Shown here: piece after piece, positions 37,308 to 46,052 of the stretch | Position numbering within the stretch: position 1 is the stretch's first letter | Layout of the letters: each line of letters starts with the position of its first letter | From: Hyphomicrobium sp. CS1GBMeth3 | GTDB lineage: Bacteria; Pseudomonadota; Alphaproteobacteria; Rhizobiales; Hyphomicrobiaceae | NCBI RefSeq assembly: GCF_900117455.1 | Contig: NZ_FPHO01000002.1 | Coordinates: 1,456,002-1,520,001 of the forward strand | Reading direction: 5' to 3' | Length of the DNA: 64,000 bases | The notes under the pieces: model-generated | Seen by the model: the letters and a program-made list of their open reading frames with translations, nothing else | What the model was told of the DNA's origin: nothing | The model's database searches: none | Made by a program: the position numbers and the translations under genes

Positions 37308-38165
37308 TCAGTGAGGACTGCCAGCGAGAATAACGTCTGCTACGCCGCGGGGGTTTTCGACTGACGAGAAATGTCCCGTACTGGGAAGCGTGAACAAGCG
37401 AGCGCCTTTCAGCGCGGCCTTGGTGCGCTCCCGCTCGGGGACGCGTGACCAGTCCTTGTCACCATAGATCAGCGTTACAGGGGCTTTGATGGTGGAATAG
37501 CGCTCGCGGGATTTGGGCCAGGACCGCCACTGCTGAAGGACTTTGCGAGCGACGCGCTTGTAGTGCCGCCGGCGTGCGACGGTATCGAACTCGGTGAGAA
37601 GGTCCGCCGGGAGCTTTCGCGGGTCCACGAAGCCGCCCCCCATGATCGTGCCCAGGACGAAGCGGTTTTCGAGAGCTCCTCCAATCGGGCCGAAGACAGG
37701 AACCTGCAGGCCGCCAATGATGACGTTCGCAAACCAGTTGCCCCGGCGGATACCATCTCCAAACCGGGTCTCGTAGTCGTAGGTATTGAGAGCGTAGACC
37801 GCACGAATGCGATCGGGAACCTCGGACGCAGCCGTCAGCGCCAGCACAGCGCCGATGGATTCACCTACCAACGTCACGTCACGCAGATCGAGCGTTTCGA
37901 GAAAGCCCACGATGCCGCTTCGCATATAAGGCTCGTCGAACGGCGCCGTAGGATTGATTGGAGAATGACCGTGTCCGGGCAAGTCGACCGCGTAAACAGT
38001 ATACTTCTCGGCCAGAAGCGGCGCCAGGTCGCGAAAATACTCAAGCTGGGTGCGGATGGTGTGCAGAAGCACCAGAGCCGGGCCTTCGCCGAGCTTCACA
38101 TAGCGAAGGCTCAACTTGTCGGAAATTCTCAATAGCGTGGGTTCGCGGCCAGAGATCGTGAGCAT
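37308..38165 (-). CDS. Alpha/beta hydrolase
   Basis: A protein of 285 residues with the alpha/beta hydrolase core: the oxyanion region ALVLLHTIRTQLEYF, AVDLPGHGHSP, the nucleophile elbow LVGESIGAVLAL (Ser), the acid in TLIYGDKDWSRVP and the His in LPSTGHFSSVENP. HTIRT replaces the usual HGxP motif. ATG 38165 follows AAGGAAAAG. It lies 46 bases upstream of the GST gene, probably in one transcript. Esterase or haloalkane/epoxide-type hydrolase activity is possible. Confidence 0.85.
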   Translation of the reverse strand: MLTISGREPTLLRISDKLSLRYVKLGEGPALVLLHTIRTQLEYFRDLAPLLAEKYTVYAVDLPGHGHSPINPTAPFDEPYMRSGIVGFLETLDLRDVTLVGESIGAVLALTAASEVPDRIRAVYALNTYDYETRFGDGIRRGNWFANVIIGGLQVPVFGPIGGALENRFVLGTIMGGGFVDPRKLPADLLTEFDTVARRRHYKRVARKVLQQWRSWPKSRERYSTIKAPVTLIYGDKDWSRVPERERTKAALKGARLFTLPSTGHFSSVENPRGVADVILAGSPH

Positions 38166-38251
38166 TGTTCTTTTCCTTTTGGTTCTAGTTATTGAATGCA
38201 GCTCGGCTTTATCGTGGGCTCTGTGTTGACTTAGGAATGTGCGGGGATGCT

Positions 38252-39436
38252 TTAGAGAGCCTCCAACGCCAACGCGATACCCTGGCCGCCGCCTATGCAA
38301 AGGGTCACGACGCCTTTTTTCAGCCTATTGCGCCGCATCGCGTGCACGAGACGGGTCGTCAGCACCGCACCGGTGGCGCCAATCGGGTGGCCATGGGCAA
38401 TGGCGCCGCCCTCGACATTGATGATCTCTTCGGGAAGGTGAAGCTCCTGGGCGACGGCCAGCGGCACTGCGGCGAAAGCCTCGTTGATCTCGATGCGATC
38501 GACGTCGCTGATCTTCCAGCCCGCTCGTTCGAGAGCGATTCTGACCGCCGGGACGGGGCCGAGGCCGAACAGTCCCGGCTCAACCGCCGCGATGCCGTAG
38601 GAGACAAGTCTCGCCCACGGCGATATCCCGAGTGTCTCGGCGTGTGAGCGATCCGAGACGATCATGGCGGCCGCTCCGCTATTCAGTCCCGGTGCATTCC
38701 CAGCGGTGATTGTGCCGTCTTCGCGAAACGCCGGACGAAGCCTCGCCAGTGCCTCGTATGTGGTATCGGGCCGATTAGCCTCGTCCTTCGCGAAAAGCTC
38801 CTCGCCCTTCTTGCCTTTGATTTTCACCGGCACGATTTCAGCGTCGAATGTCCCTTCAGCTTGCGAAGCAGCGAACCGCATTTGAGACCGCTCGGCCCAG
38901 CGATCCTGACGCTCCCGCGTCAGTTGCGCCCTGCTCACGAGGTCCTCAGTGTGCCAGCCGGAGTGCTGGCCTGAGAACGCATCGACGAGGCCGTCGTGCA
39001 GCATGCTGTCATGGATCTCGGCGGGCCCCATCCGATAGCCCCACCGGCCGCCATCAAGCAGATATGGAGCGCGGTCCATGTTCTCCATGCCGCCGGCGAT
39101 TGCGAGCTCTACGTTCCCCGATAGGATTTCTTGAGCCGCCGACACGATGGCCTGTGCGCCAGACCCGCAAACGCGGTTGACGGTAAGGGCCGGTGTCGAG
39201 ACGGGGACACCACCACCAACGGCCGCCTGTCTTGCGGGGTTCATGCGGTTGCCGGCTTGTACGACATTCCCCATCGTCGCCGACTGGACGTCGTCAGGAG
39301 CGATCTTGGCGCGGCGCAACACCTCGGCGATGACGACGCTGCCGAGTTCGGTTGCAGCCCTACTCTTCAGGCTGCCGTTAAAGGCGCCGATTGGTGTTCG
39401 CACAGCCTCGGCAATAATGATTTCTTTGTTCGACAT
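38252..39436 (-). CDS. Acetyl-CoA C-acyltransferase (thiolase)
   Basis: A protein of 394 residues, full length for thiolases. The acyl-accepting Cys90 is in NRVCGSGAQA, the catalytic His in GGAIAHGHPIGATGA and the second Cys in TLCIGGGQG. It is closest in look to the biosynthetic/degradative AtoB/PhaA/FadA group. It heads a minus-strand series thiolase, alpha/beta hydrolase, GST, NTF2-like. This is consistent with a short beta-oxidation or xenobiotic pathway, though no other beta-oxidation gene is near. Confidence 0.9.
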   Translation of the reverse strand: MSNKEIIIAEAVRTPIGAFNGSLKSRAATELGSVVIAEVLRRAKIAPDDVQSATMGNVVQAGNRMNPARQAAVGGGVPVSTPALTVNRVCGSGAQAIVSAAQEILSGNVELAIAGGMENMDRAPYLLDGGRWGYRMGPAEIHDSMLHDGLVDAFSGQHSGWHTEDLVSRAQLTRERQDRWAERSQMRFAASQAEGTFDAEIVPVKIKGKKGEELFAKDEANRPDTTYEALARLRPAFREDGTITAGNAPGLNSGAAAMIVSDRSHAETLGISPWARLVSYGIAAVEPGLFGLGPVPAVRIALERAGWKISDVDRIEINEAFAAVPLAVAQELHLPEEIINVEGGAIAHGHPIGATGAVLTTRLVHAMRRNRLKKGVVTLCIGGGQGIALALEAL

Positions 39437-39489
39437 TCTAAGTCCCTATCGCCGAGGAAAATATCGCTGCGCTTGCAGCGCGAGATTGG

Positions 39490-39514
39490 CCGGGCACGGC
39501 ACTGCCGTGCCCGG
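39490..39514 (-). terminator. GC-rich hairpin after the small peptide genes
   Basis: A near-perfect inverted repeat (CCGGGCACGGCA around a central C with TGCCGTGCCCGG) lies 5 bases past the stop of the second small peptide gene. There is no T-run, so it may end transcription weakly or stabilise the mRNA end. Confidence 0.5.
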
Positions 39515-39518
39515 CCGT

Positions 39519-39698
39519 CTAGATGTCGAGCCGACGTTTGAATTCGTCACCCGTAATCTCGTCTTGGATGTGCTGATCAAAGGTGCGCGGAGCGAACTGG
39601 CTGCGTTGGCTGAACTTCACATCAGCAAAGTCGGAGTAAGCCTGGGCCACGCCGGCAAGAACCAACAGGGCCAGGATACTCATGACGGCGGTCCGCAT
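39519..39698 (-). CDS. Small secreted peptide, 59 residues
   Basis: It opens with a clear signal peptide (MRTAVMSILALLVLAGVAQA) and has a short mature part (YSDFADVKFSQRSQFAPR, then DQHIQDEITGDEFKRRLDI). Its ATG at 39698 overlaps the TAA of the preceding small gene by one base (TAATG), so translation is almost certainly coupled. Similar small Rhizobiales envelope peptides exist, but no function is known to me. Confidence 0.68.
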   Translation of the reverse strand: MRTAVMSILALLVLAGVAQAYSDFADVKFSQRSQFAPRTFDQHIQDEITGDEFKRRLDI

Positions 39699-39856
39699 TA
39701 CTGCCGGTCCTGGTGCCAGACACCGTTTGCGGGACCAGTCGGGTGGATGTAGGAGCCTGCGCCTACCGCCTTGTCGGTTTCGTTTCCAGCCGATGCCGTG
39801 TGGGCGCCGGTGGATAGGGCGAGGGCGAGGGTGGCGGCGATCATAAGAGTGCGCAT
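39698..39856 (-). CDS. Small secreted peptide, 52 residues
   Basis: A signal peptide (MRTLMIAATLALALSTGAHT) precedes a mature part of about 28 residues, GNETDKAVGAGSYIHPTGPA then NGVWHQDRQ. ATG 39856 follows a perfect AAAGGAG; the upstream in-frame extension lacks such a site. It overlaps the next peptide gene by one base. The pair lies opposite the TetR gene at 40143 with palindromes between, so it may be controlled by that regulator. Confidence 0.68.
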   Translation of the reverse strand: MRTLMIAATLALALSTGAHTASAGNETDKAVGAGSYIHPTGPANGVWHQDRQ

Positions 39857-39930
39857 CGTATTTCTCCTTTGCTCGTAAGATTTAAGAACCAGCGACCTAG
39901 GAGGCGGGATGACCGCCGTTCCTGGATTTA

Positions 39931-40122
39931 GATGACATATATCATCTGCACTGATAGATGTCATACGTACGCTAAATAGTCAACACCCCAGAGAGTATTT
40001 TTTTCACGACGACGTGATTCAGGGCCATAAAGTGCCTTGTTTCGCACTCACTGGCGGGGGAACGGATAGGGATCTGTTGCCCCATAATAAGATTATTATT
40101 ATAATCCAACTAAATCAGTTGG
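39931..40122. promoter_or_regulatory. Divergent promoter region with several palindromes, probable TetR operators
   Basis: Inverted repeats present: ATGACAT (39932-39938) with ATGTCAT (39958-39964); GATTATTATTATAATC (40091-40106); and CCAACTAAATCAGTTGG (40106-40122), which ends 20 bases before the TetR start. The last two share a base and look like a self-regulated operator. Which is bound cannot be decided from sequence. Confidence 0.5.
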
Positions 40123-40142
40123 ACATCCGGAAAGGCACATTC

Positions 40143-40727
40143 ATGCGCATGTCACGTGAAGCGATGGCGGAACACCATCAAGAGATCGTGGAGGTTGCCG
40201 CCCGCATGTTGAGAGAGCGGGGCATCAAGGGTACAAGCGTCGCCGACCTCATGCAGGCGGCCGGGTTGACGCACGGCGGCTTCTACCGGCATTTCGAGTC
40301 GAAGGACGCGCTGGTGGCGGAGGCGGTGCAATCCATCCACGATACGCTTGTGAAGCGTCTTGAGACCAAGGCGGACAGGGCGAGCGAGGCAGGCGCCGTC
40401 GAGGACTATGTGGCGAAGTACCTTTCGCAGGGCCACGTCGCCAATCCGGGCGTTGGCTGTCCAATGGCAGCGTTCGGCGTCGAAGCCGCCCGTGAGACCG
40501 CAGAGGTGCGAAGGGCGTTTGCCAATGGGACCCAGAGAACGATCGACAAGCTCTCGGCCGGACTTTCAGGGACGCCGGCCGAGCGACGGACCAAAGCTAT
40601 CCGGATGTTCGCGTCATTGGTGGGCGCGGTCGTCATTGCGCGTGCCGTCGGTGATGGCGCCTTGAGCGAGGAGGTGCTCGTTGCCAGCCGCGAAGCACTC
40701 GGCGCCTCGGCGGGGCGCAAACGATAG
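40143..40727 (+). CDS. TetR-family regulator
   Basis: A protein of 194 residues. The N-terminal TetR DNA-binding domain has KGTSVADLMQAAGLTHGGFY followed by RHFESKDALVAEAV. The C-terminal domain, with GVGCPMAAFGVEAARETAEVR, is like the TetR_C group often seen with AcuR/YxaF-type regulators. ATG 40143 follows GGAAAGG; ATG 40149 is also in frame. It faces the two small secreted peptide genes and converges on fabF. The ligand is unknown. Confidence 0.87.
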   Translation: MRMSREAMAEHHQEIVEVAARMLRERGIKGTSVADLMQAAGLTHGGFYRHFESKDALVAEAVQSIHDTLVKRLETKADRASEAGAVEDYVAKYLSQGHVANPGVGCPMAAFGVEAARETAEVRRAFANGTQRTIDKLSAGLSGTPAERRTKAIRMFASLVGAVVIARAVGDGALSEEVLVASREALGASAGRKR

Positions 40728-40762
40728 TCAGGCGATGCTGCTGGATTGATCTTGCCGCGCGT

Positions 40763-42025
40763 TTAATTGGGACGGCGAAAGATGATGCTCGCGTTGACGC
40801 CGCCAAAGCCGAAGCCATTCGATATGGCATGCTCCATCGTCATAGCTCGGGCTTGTCCGCCGATGAGGTCGAGCCCGCCGGCAGCCGCGTCCGGGTTGTC
40901 CAGATTGAGGGTCGGCGGGGCAATCTGGTCGCGCAGTGCAAGCACGGTGAAGATCGCCTCGAGACCGCCCGCCGCGCCGAGCAGGTGTCCGGTCGCCGAT
41001 TTGGTCGCGCTGACTGCAATCTTTGCGTCTCGGCCGAACACGGCCTTGATCGCTGCGAGCTCGCCGACATCTCCGAGCGGGGTCGATGTGGCGTGAGCAT
41101 TCAGATGCTGAATATCGGACGGGGCGAGTTGGGCCTGGCGCAAAGCGACCTGCATGGCACGGCGTGCGCCGTCGCCATCCTCCGGGCCCGCGGTCATGTG
41201 ATGGGCGTCGGCTGTCGTGCCGTAACCGACGATCTCCGCGATTGGGGTGGCGCCACGCGCCAGAGCGTGCTCGCGTTCCTCGATCACCAGGATTCCGGCG
41301 CCTTCGCCCATGACGAATCCGTCCCTGTCGCGGTCGTAAGGACGCGAGGCGCGATGCGGTGTCTCGTTAAAGCCGGTTGAAAGCGCACGCGCAGCCGCGA
41401 AGCCCCCAAGGCTGACGAGATCGATGCAAGCTTCACTTCCGCCGCACACCGCGACATCCGCTTCACCTCCCCGGATCAGACGCGCAGCATCGCCGATAGC
41501 CTGCACGCCTGCGGCACAGGCCGTGACAGGCGTGCCGATCGGCCCCTTGTAGCCATGACGGATGGAGACATGACCGGCCGCAAGGTTGGCAAGGAAGGAC
41601 GGGATTGTGAACGGCGACAAGCGGCGCACGCCGCGCTGATCGGTCGTACGGACCGAGTCCACGATGGCAGGAAAGCCCCCGATGCCCGATGCGATGACGG
41701 TTGCGGTGCGTTCGAGCGCCCGGGCATCGGCCGGCGCCCATCCGGCCTGAGCGATGGCCTCTGCTGCCGCGACAAGCGCGAACAGAATGAAGCGATCCAT
41801 CTTGCGCTGGTCTTTGACGGGAACGGCCAAGTCGGGATCGAAACCGCCTTCCGGATCCTCATCCTTGTTCAACACGATGCCCGCGATCTTGGCGGGAAGG
41901 GGAGCCGCCCAGTCCGGCAGAGGCCGCAACCCGGATTGGCCCGCGAGCAATCGTGCCCAGGCGATCTCTGCACCGGACCCCAACGGCGATACCACTCCTA
42001 AACCAGTCACCACCACACGCCGCAT
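40763..42025 (-). CDS. fabF: Beta-ketoacyl-ACP synthase II-like enzyme
   Basis: A protein of 420 residues of the KAS II family, with the active-site Cys in TPVTACAAGVQAIG and catalytic His in NAHATSTPLGD and KSATGHLLGAAGG. It ends with the usual NGFGFGGVNASIIF. ATG 42025 is preferred because AGGTGA lies 5 bases upstream; GTG 42034 is in frame. It follows a TetR gene on the same strand and lacks acpP/fabG neighbours, so it is probably an accessory copy for a special fatty acid rather than the housekeeping enzyme. Confidence 0.87.
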   Translation of the reverse strand: MRRVVVTGLGVVSPLGSGAEIAWARLLAGQSGLRPLPDWAAPLPAKIAGIVLNKDEDPEGGFDPDLAVPVKDQRKMDRFILFALVAAAEAIAQAGWAPADARALERTATVIASGIGGFPAIVDSVRTTDQRGVRRLSPFTIPSFLANLAAGHVSIRHGYKGPIGTPVTACAAGVQAIGDAARLIRGGEADVAVCGGSEACIDLVSLGGFAAARALSTGFNETPHRASRPYDRDRDGFVMGEGAGILVIEEREHALARGATPIAEIVGYGTTADAHHMTAGPEDGDGARRAMQVALRQAQLAPSDIQHLNAHATSTPLGDVGELAAIKAVFGRDAKIAVSATKSATGHLLGAAGGLEAIFTVLALRDQIAPPTLNLDNPDAAAGGLDLIGGQARAMTMEHAISNGFGFGGVNASIIFRRPN

Positions 42026-42034
42026 ACCGGTCAC

Positions 42035-42658
42035 CTAACTTGGAGTTACGCTAAGCAGTCTCGGCGCGACGTCCGCGATTAGCTCGCGAACATCGAGGCC
42101 GGGCGCCACGCGCTCGTAGTCGCTGTCGATTTCGAGGCACGACGCCCCATGCACGAATGTCCAAAGCCGGATGGCGACCCGCTCCGCGTCGACCTTCTGG
42201 CTGTGCTTGCGACTGCAGGCCGCCACCTCGTTGATGACATTTTTCAGGCACTGGTTGCCGCTCTCGTCAACGTGTTGGGCCTTCCTGAGATCGGACTTGT
42301 GACCGAACATGAGGCGGAAGACCGCCGGCTGCGCGACGGCAAAATCGAGATAGGAAATCACCATCGCGGTTATGCCTGCGAGCGTGCCTGGCCCGCCCTC
42401 AGCCACGGCCTTTGCATTGGCGGCCGTCAGCTCATCGAAGCCGCGTGAGATAATCTCCTGGAGAACCTCTTGCTTGCCACGGAAATGCTTGTAGGGTGCG
42501 GCCGTCGTGACGCCGGCGCGGCGGCACGCATCAGCGAGCGTGAAACCATCCGGCCCGTGCTCTTGGAGCAGCTCTCTCGTGGCAGCGACAAGCGCCTCGC
42601 GCAGATCACCGTGGTGGAACCGCTGCTTGGTATGCAGGGCCTTTTTTGCACGCGGCAT
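42035..42658 (-). CDS. TetR-family regulator upstream of fabF
   Basis: A protein of 207 residues. The N-terminal HTH has GFTLADACRRAGVTTAAPYK then HFRGKQEVLQEI. The C-terminal region holds VFRLMFGHKSDLRKA, a pattern seen in the TetR_C_33-like group. ATG 42658 follows GGGAGG. Its TAG stop is followed directly by the GTG-ATG region of fabF, 9 bases before ATG 42025, so the two form an operon and the regulator probably controls lipid synthesis through FabF. Confidence 0.85.
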   Translation of the reverse strand: MPRAKKALHTKQRFHHGDLREALVAATRELLQEHGPDGFTLADACRRAGVTTAAPYKHFRGKQEVLQEIISRGFDELTAANAKAVAEGGPGTLAGITAMVISYLDFAVAQPAVFRLMFGHKSDLRKAQHVDESGNQCLKNVINEVAACSRKHSQKVDAERVAIRLWTFVHGASCLEIDSDYERVAPGLDVRELIADVAPRLLSVTPS

Positions 42659-42711
42659 CACTAAATCCTCCCAACGCGCATACCGTTGTGATGAAGCACT
42701 GCTGCCCCCGG

Positions 42712-42939
42712 TCATTCGGCCTCCGCACTGCGCGGCGGAGTCGACGCGCCGCTCGCGTCTGATCCGCGGAGGCGCGCGACTTCGTCTTCCAATCGGCTGA
42801 CTCGAGTCTCCAGCATCAGAAGAAACTCTCCTCGCGGGTCGTCCGCTCCATCCATGGCTTCGACCCACGGGCGCACTTTTCCAAATAGCCGTTCCAACAT
42901 CTGTGACCTCTTGGTTCCTTGTTGCTCATCCTCCCTCAT
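42712..42939 (-). CDS. Small coiled-coil protein coupled to the RND pump
   Basis: A protein of 75 residues: a polar N-terminus, LERLFGKVRPWVEAMDGADD, and a short heptad-like helix EFLLMLETRVSRLEDEVARL. Its ATG at 42939 overlaps the RND pump stop (ATGA, 42936-42939), so it is the third cistron of that operon. An internal ATG at 42900 is possible. Function unknown; it might assemble with or regulate the pump. Confidence 0.6.
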   Translation of the reverse strand: MREDEQQGTKRSQMLERLFGKVRPWVEAMDGADDPRGEFLLMLETRVSRLEDEVARLRGSDASGASTPPRSAEAE

Positions 42940-45900
42940 GCTGCCGCCTCTGCCTTTCCGAGTTCCGGTCCGGCGGCGGTCCCCATCGTTGTCTGAACTT
43001 CATTTGCCGTGGGCTTTATGCGGAACCAAGCGGCGTAGAGCGCCGGCAAGAACAGTAGGATCAGTACGGTGCCGACAGCCGTGCCGCCGATCAGCGTGTA
43101 GGCCATCGATCCCCAAAAGACAGAGGTCGTGAGAGGGATGAAGGCCAGCACGGCGGCGATCGCGGTCAGGATCACAGGCCGCGTCCGTTGAACCGTCGCC
43201 TCGATGACGGCGTGATAGTCATCAAGGCCTGCGGCCTGGTTCTCCTTGATCTGCTCGGTCAGGATCAAGGTATTGCGCATGAGGATGCCGGCAAGCCCGA
43301 TCAGTCCCAGAATGGCGTTGAAGCCGAAGGGCTGGTTGAAGAGGACCAGCGCTGGAACGGCACCGACGAGACCTAGCGGCGCCGTCAGCATGACCATGCT
43401 CATTGTGGAGAAGGATCGCACCTGTAGCATGATGACGATCAGCATGGCGGCGATCATAGCGGGAAAGACCGTCGCCAACGCGTCATTGGCCTTTGTCGCT
43501 TCCTCGATCGATCCACCCGTCTCGATACGGTAACCGGCCGGCAGCGATGCGATCAGCGGCTGAAGGGCCGTCATGATCTCCTTGGAGACCTCCGGAGGCT
43601 GGGTCGCCTCGTTGATGTCCGAACGGATCGTGATGACGGGTGTGCGATCGCGCCGCTTCAGGATCGACTCTTCCAGACGAACTTCCGAATGCCCGATCTG
43701 GTCGAGCGGAATACGACCGCCGTCGCGGCTGAAGAGCGAAAAATCCGCCAATCTGGCCGGATCCAGGCGGTTGTCGCCGGCGCTGCGCGCCACGACGGGC
43801 ACGTTGCGGATATTCTCGCGAACCTGCGTGACCGAAATGCCAGTGAGCAAGAACTGCAGCTGCTGGGCCGCCTCCGTCGTGGAAAGGCCAATGAGGCTCA
43901 GCCGATCCTGATCCGGAACGAAGCGCAACACGGGCGTTCTATTGCCCCAGTCGCGGTTCGCCTGCCTGACGTCCGGGACGTTCCGCATGATCTCGAGAGC
44001 TTTCTCCGAGATCTCGTACAATTTTGCGGGATCGGGTCCCATGACCCGGAACTCGACCGGGAACGGCGTGTAAGGGCCAAAAACCAGCTGCGTGACGCGC
44101 ACATAGGCTTCGGGTGTGAGCCCTTCGGATAACGCATTCCGGAGCCGGTTCTTCAAGCTCTCGCGAGCCTCCGCATCGGGTGTCAGCACCACGATCTTGG
44201 CGAAGGCCGGATCGGGCAGCTCCGGCGCCATGGCGAAGAAAAATCGCGGAGCGCCCTGTCCGATGTAGCTGGTGACGATCTTTGCATCCGGCTGGTCCTT
44301 GAGCCAGCGTTCGAGCTTCCCGACCGTGGCCGTCGTCGTCTCGATGCTGGTCCCTTCCGGCAGGCGGACCTCGACCAGAACTTCGGGACGGTCGGAGGTG
44401 GGGAAGAATTGCTGCTTCACCGTGCCCATGCCGACGACGGAGAGCGCGAAGGCAATGCCGACAACTGAGCATGTCAGGAACTTGTGGCGCACGGCGAAAC
44501 TGATGATGCCGCGCAGGCGCCGGTAGTTCGGCGTATCGTAAATCGCATGATGGCCGCCCTCGACCGGTTTGATCGCCGGCAGCATCTTAACGCCAAGGTA
44601 GGGTGTGAAGATCACCGCGACGACCCAGGAGACGGTGAGGGCAAAGCCCACGATCCAGAAGATGTTGCCGGCGTATTCTCCGGCCGACGAACTCGCGAAA
44701 CCGACGGGCAAAAACCCGACAATCGTCACGATGGTTCCGGACAGCATCGGCGCCGCAGTGTGACTCCACGCATAGGCTGCCGCCTTGATGCGGTCCATGC
44801 CCTCTTCCATCTTCACGACCATCACCTCGATGGCGATGATGGCGTCGTCGACGAGAAGGCCAAGCGCGAGGATGAGAGCGCCGAGCGTGATGCGGTCGAA
44901 GAACCGGTCGGTTTCCAGCATGATGAGGAACACGACGGCAAGCGTCAGAGGGACGGCAGCCGCCACGACGATACCAACGCGCCAGCCGAGGCTGAGCAGG
45001 CTCACCAACAGCACCACGCCGAGCGCCATCGCGAACTTCATCATGAATTCGTCGACGGCATGCGTGATGTTGACGGCCTGATCGGTCACCTTGGCGAGCG
45101 TCATCCCGAGCGGCAGGGTCTCGGCGATCGCCGCGGATCTCTCTTCCAGAGCCTTGCCGAGTTCCAGCCCGTTCCAGCCTTTCTGCATCACCACAGCGAG
45201 CATGATGGCTGGCTCACCCTCATGGCGGATAATGTATGTTGCGGGGTCCTCGTAACCGCGACGGACATCGGCAACGTCAGAGACCTTCAGTGTGCGTCCG
45301 GCGGCCACAATTGGAGTGTCGGCGATGGCCTCGACGCTGTCATAGGCGCCATCGAGCCGGATGAAGACCTGGGGGCCCCGCGTATCAATCGAGCCTGCGG
45401 GCGTGAGGGTGTTTTGCCGTTGCGCGGCAGCAGCAATGTCCTGCGGCGACAGCCCGAGGGTTGCCAGTTTGGCATGGGAAAACTCGACGTAGATCCGTTC
45501 GGGACGCTCGCCAAGGATGTTGATCTTCTTGACGCCGGGCACGTGCAGAAGATCCTGGCGGATGACTTCGGCCTGCCGGACCAGTTCGCGCATCGGCATG
45601 CCCTTTGCCTTCAGCGCGTAAAGGGCAAAGCTCACATCGGAGTATTCGTCGTTGACGAAAGGCCCCAAGACGCCAGGGGGTAAAATCCGAGCCTCATCGC
45701 CGAGCTTTTTGCGGGCCTGGTAAAACTCCTCCTCCACCTGGGATGGCGGCGTGCTGTCTTTGAGCGTGACCGTGAGGAAGGCATACCCTGGGCGCGTTAT
45801 CGTCTCCACGCGGTCGTACCAGGTCAGCTCCTGGGTTCTTTTTTCAAGCGGTTCGGCGACCAGATCCTGCATTTCGCGCGCGGTTGCGCCGGGCCATACG

Positions 45901-46052
45901 GCCGTGACAGTCAGGGTCTTGATGGTGAAGGAGGGATCTTCCGCCCGCCCGAGCTTGACGAAAGCGTAGACGCCTGCGGCCGCCAACAGCATGATGAAGA
46001 ACAGGGTGACGGCTCGCTCGCGGACCGCGAGTGCGGAAAGGTTGAGGCTCAT
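42936..46052 (-). CDS. RND efflux pump, second system
   Basis: A protein of 1038 residues. TM1 is VTLFFIMLLAAAGVYAFVKL and the periplasmic part starts RAEDPSFTIKTLTVTAVWPG. The TM4 relay motif GLLVDDAIIAIEVMVVKMEEG shows the conserved Asp pair. C-terminal helices end with ILLFLPALYAAWFRIKP. It fits the hydrophobe/amphiphile efflux RND family. Its start overlaps the adaptor stop by one base (TGATG). It is only distantly similar to the pump at 31727. Confidence 0.9.
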   Translation of the reverse strand: MSLNLSALAVRERAVTLFFIMLLAAAGVYAFVKLGRAEDPSFTIKTLTVTAVWPGATAREMQDLVAEPLEKRTQELTWYDRVETITRPGYAFLTVTLKDSTPPSQVEEEFYQARKKLGDEARILPPGVLGPFVNDEYSDVSFALYALKAKGMPMRELVRQAEVIRQDLLHVPGVKKINILGERPERIYVEFSHAKLATLGLSPQDIAAAAQRQNTLTPAGSIDTRGPQVFIRLDGAYDSVEAIADTPIVAAGRTLKVSDVADVRRGYEDPATYIIRHEGEPAIMLAVVMQKGWNGLELGKALEERSAAIAETLPLGMTLAKVTDQAVNITHAVDEFMMKFAMALGVVLLVSLLSLGWRVGIVVAAAVPLTLAVVFLIMLETDRFFDRITLGALILALGLLVDDAIIAIEVMVVKMEEGMDRIKAAAYAWSHTAAPMLSGTIVTIVGFLPVGFASSSAGEYAGNIFWIVGFALTVSWVVAVIFTPYLGVKMLPAIKPVEGGHHAIYDTPNYRRLRGIISFAVRHKFLTCSVVGIAFALSVVGMGTVKQQFFPTSDRPEVLVEVRLPEGTSIETTTATVGKLERWLKDQPDAKIVTSYIGQGAPRFFFAMAPELPDPAFAKIVVLTPDAEARESLKNRLRNALSEGLTPEAYVRVTQLVFGPYTPFPVEFRVMGPDPAKLYEISEKALEIMRNVPDVRQANRDWGNRTPVLRFVPDQDRLSLIGLSTTEAAQQLQFLLTGISVTQVRENIRNVPVVARSAGDNRLDPARLADFSLFSRDGGRIPLDQIGHSEVRLEESILKRRDRTPVITIRSDINEATQPPEVSKEIMTALQPLIASLPAGYRIETGGSIEEATKANDALATVFPAMIAAMLIVIMLQVRSFSTMSMVMLTAPLGLVGAVPALVLFNQPFGFNAILGLIGLAGILMRNTLILTEQIKENQAAGLDDYHAVIEATVQRTRPVILTAIAAVLAFIPLTTSVFWGSMAYTLIGGTAVGTVLILLFLPALYAAWFRIKPTANEVQTTMGTAAGPELGKAEAAA

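Noticed and set aside
44484..45683. A 399-codon open frame antisense to the second RND pump
   Set aside because: The composition is extremely rich in Asp/His/Arg with no fold pattern, and the sense strand encodes a full-length RND protein.
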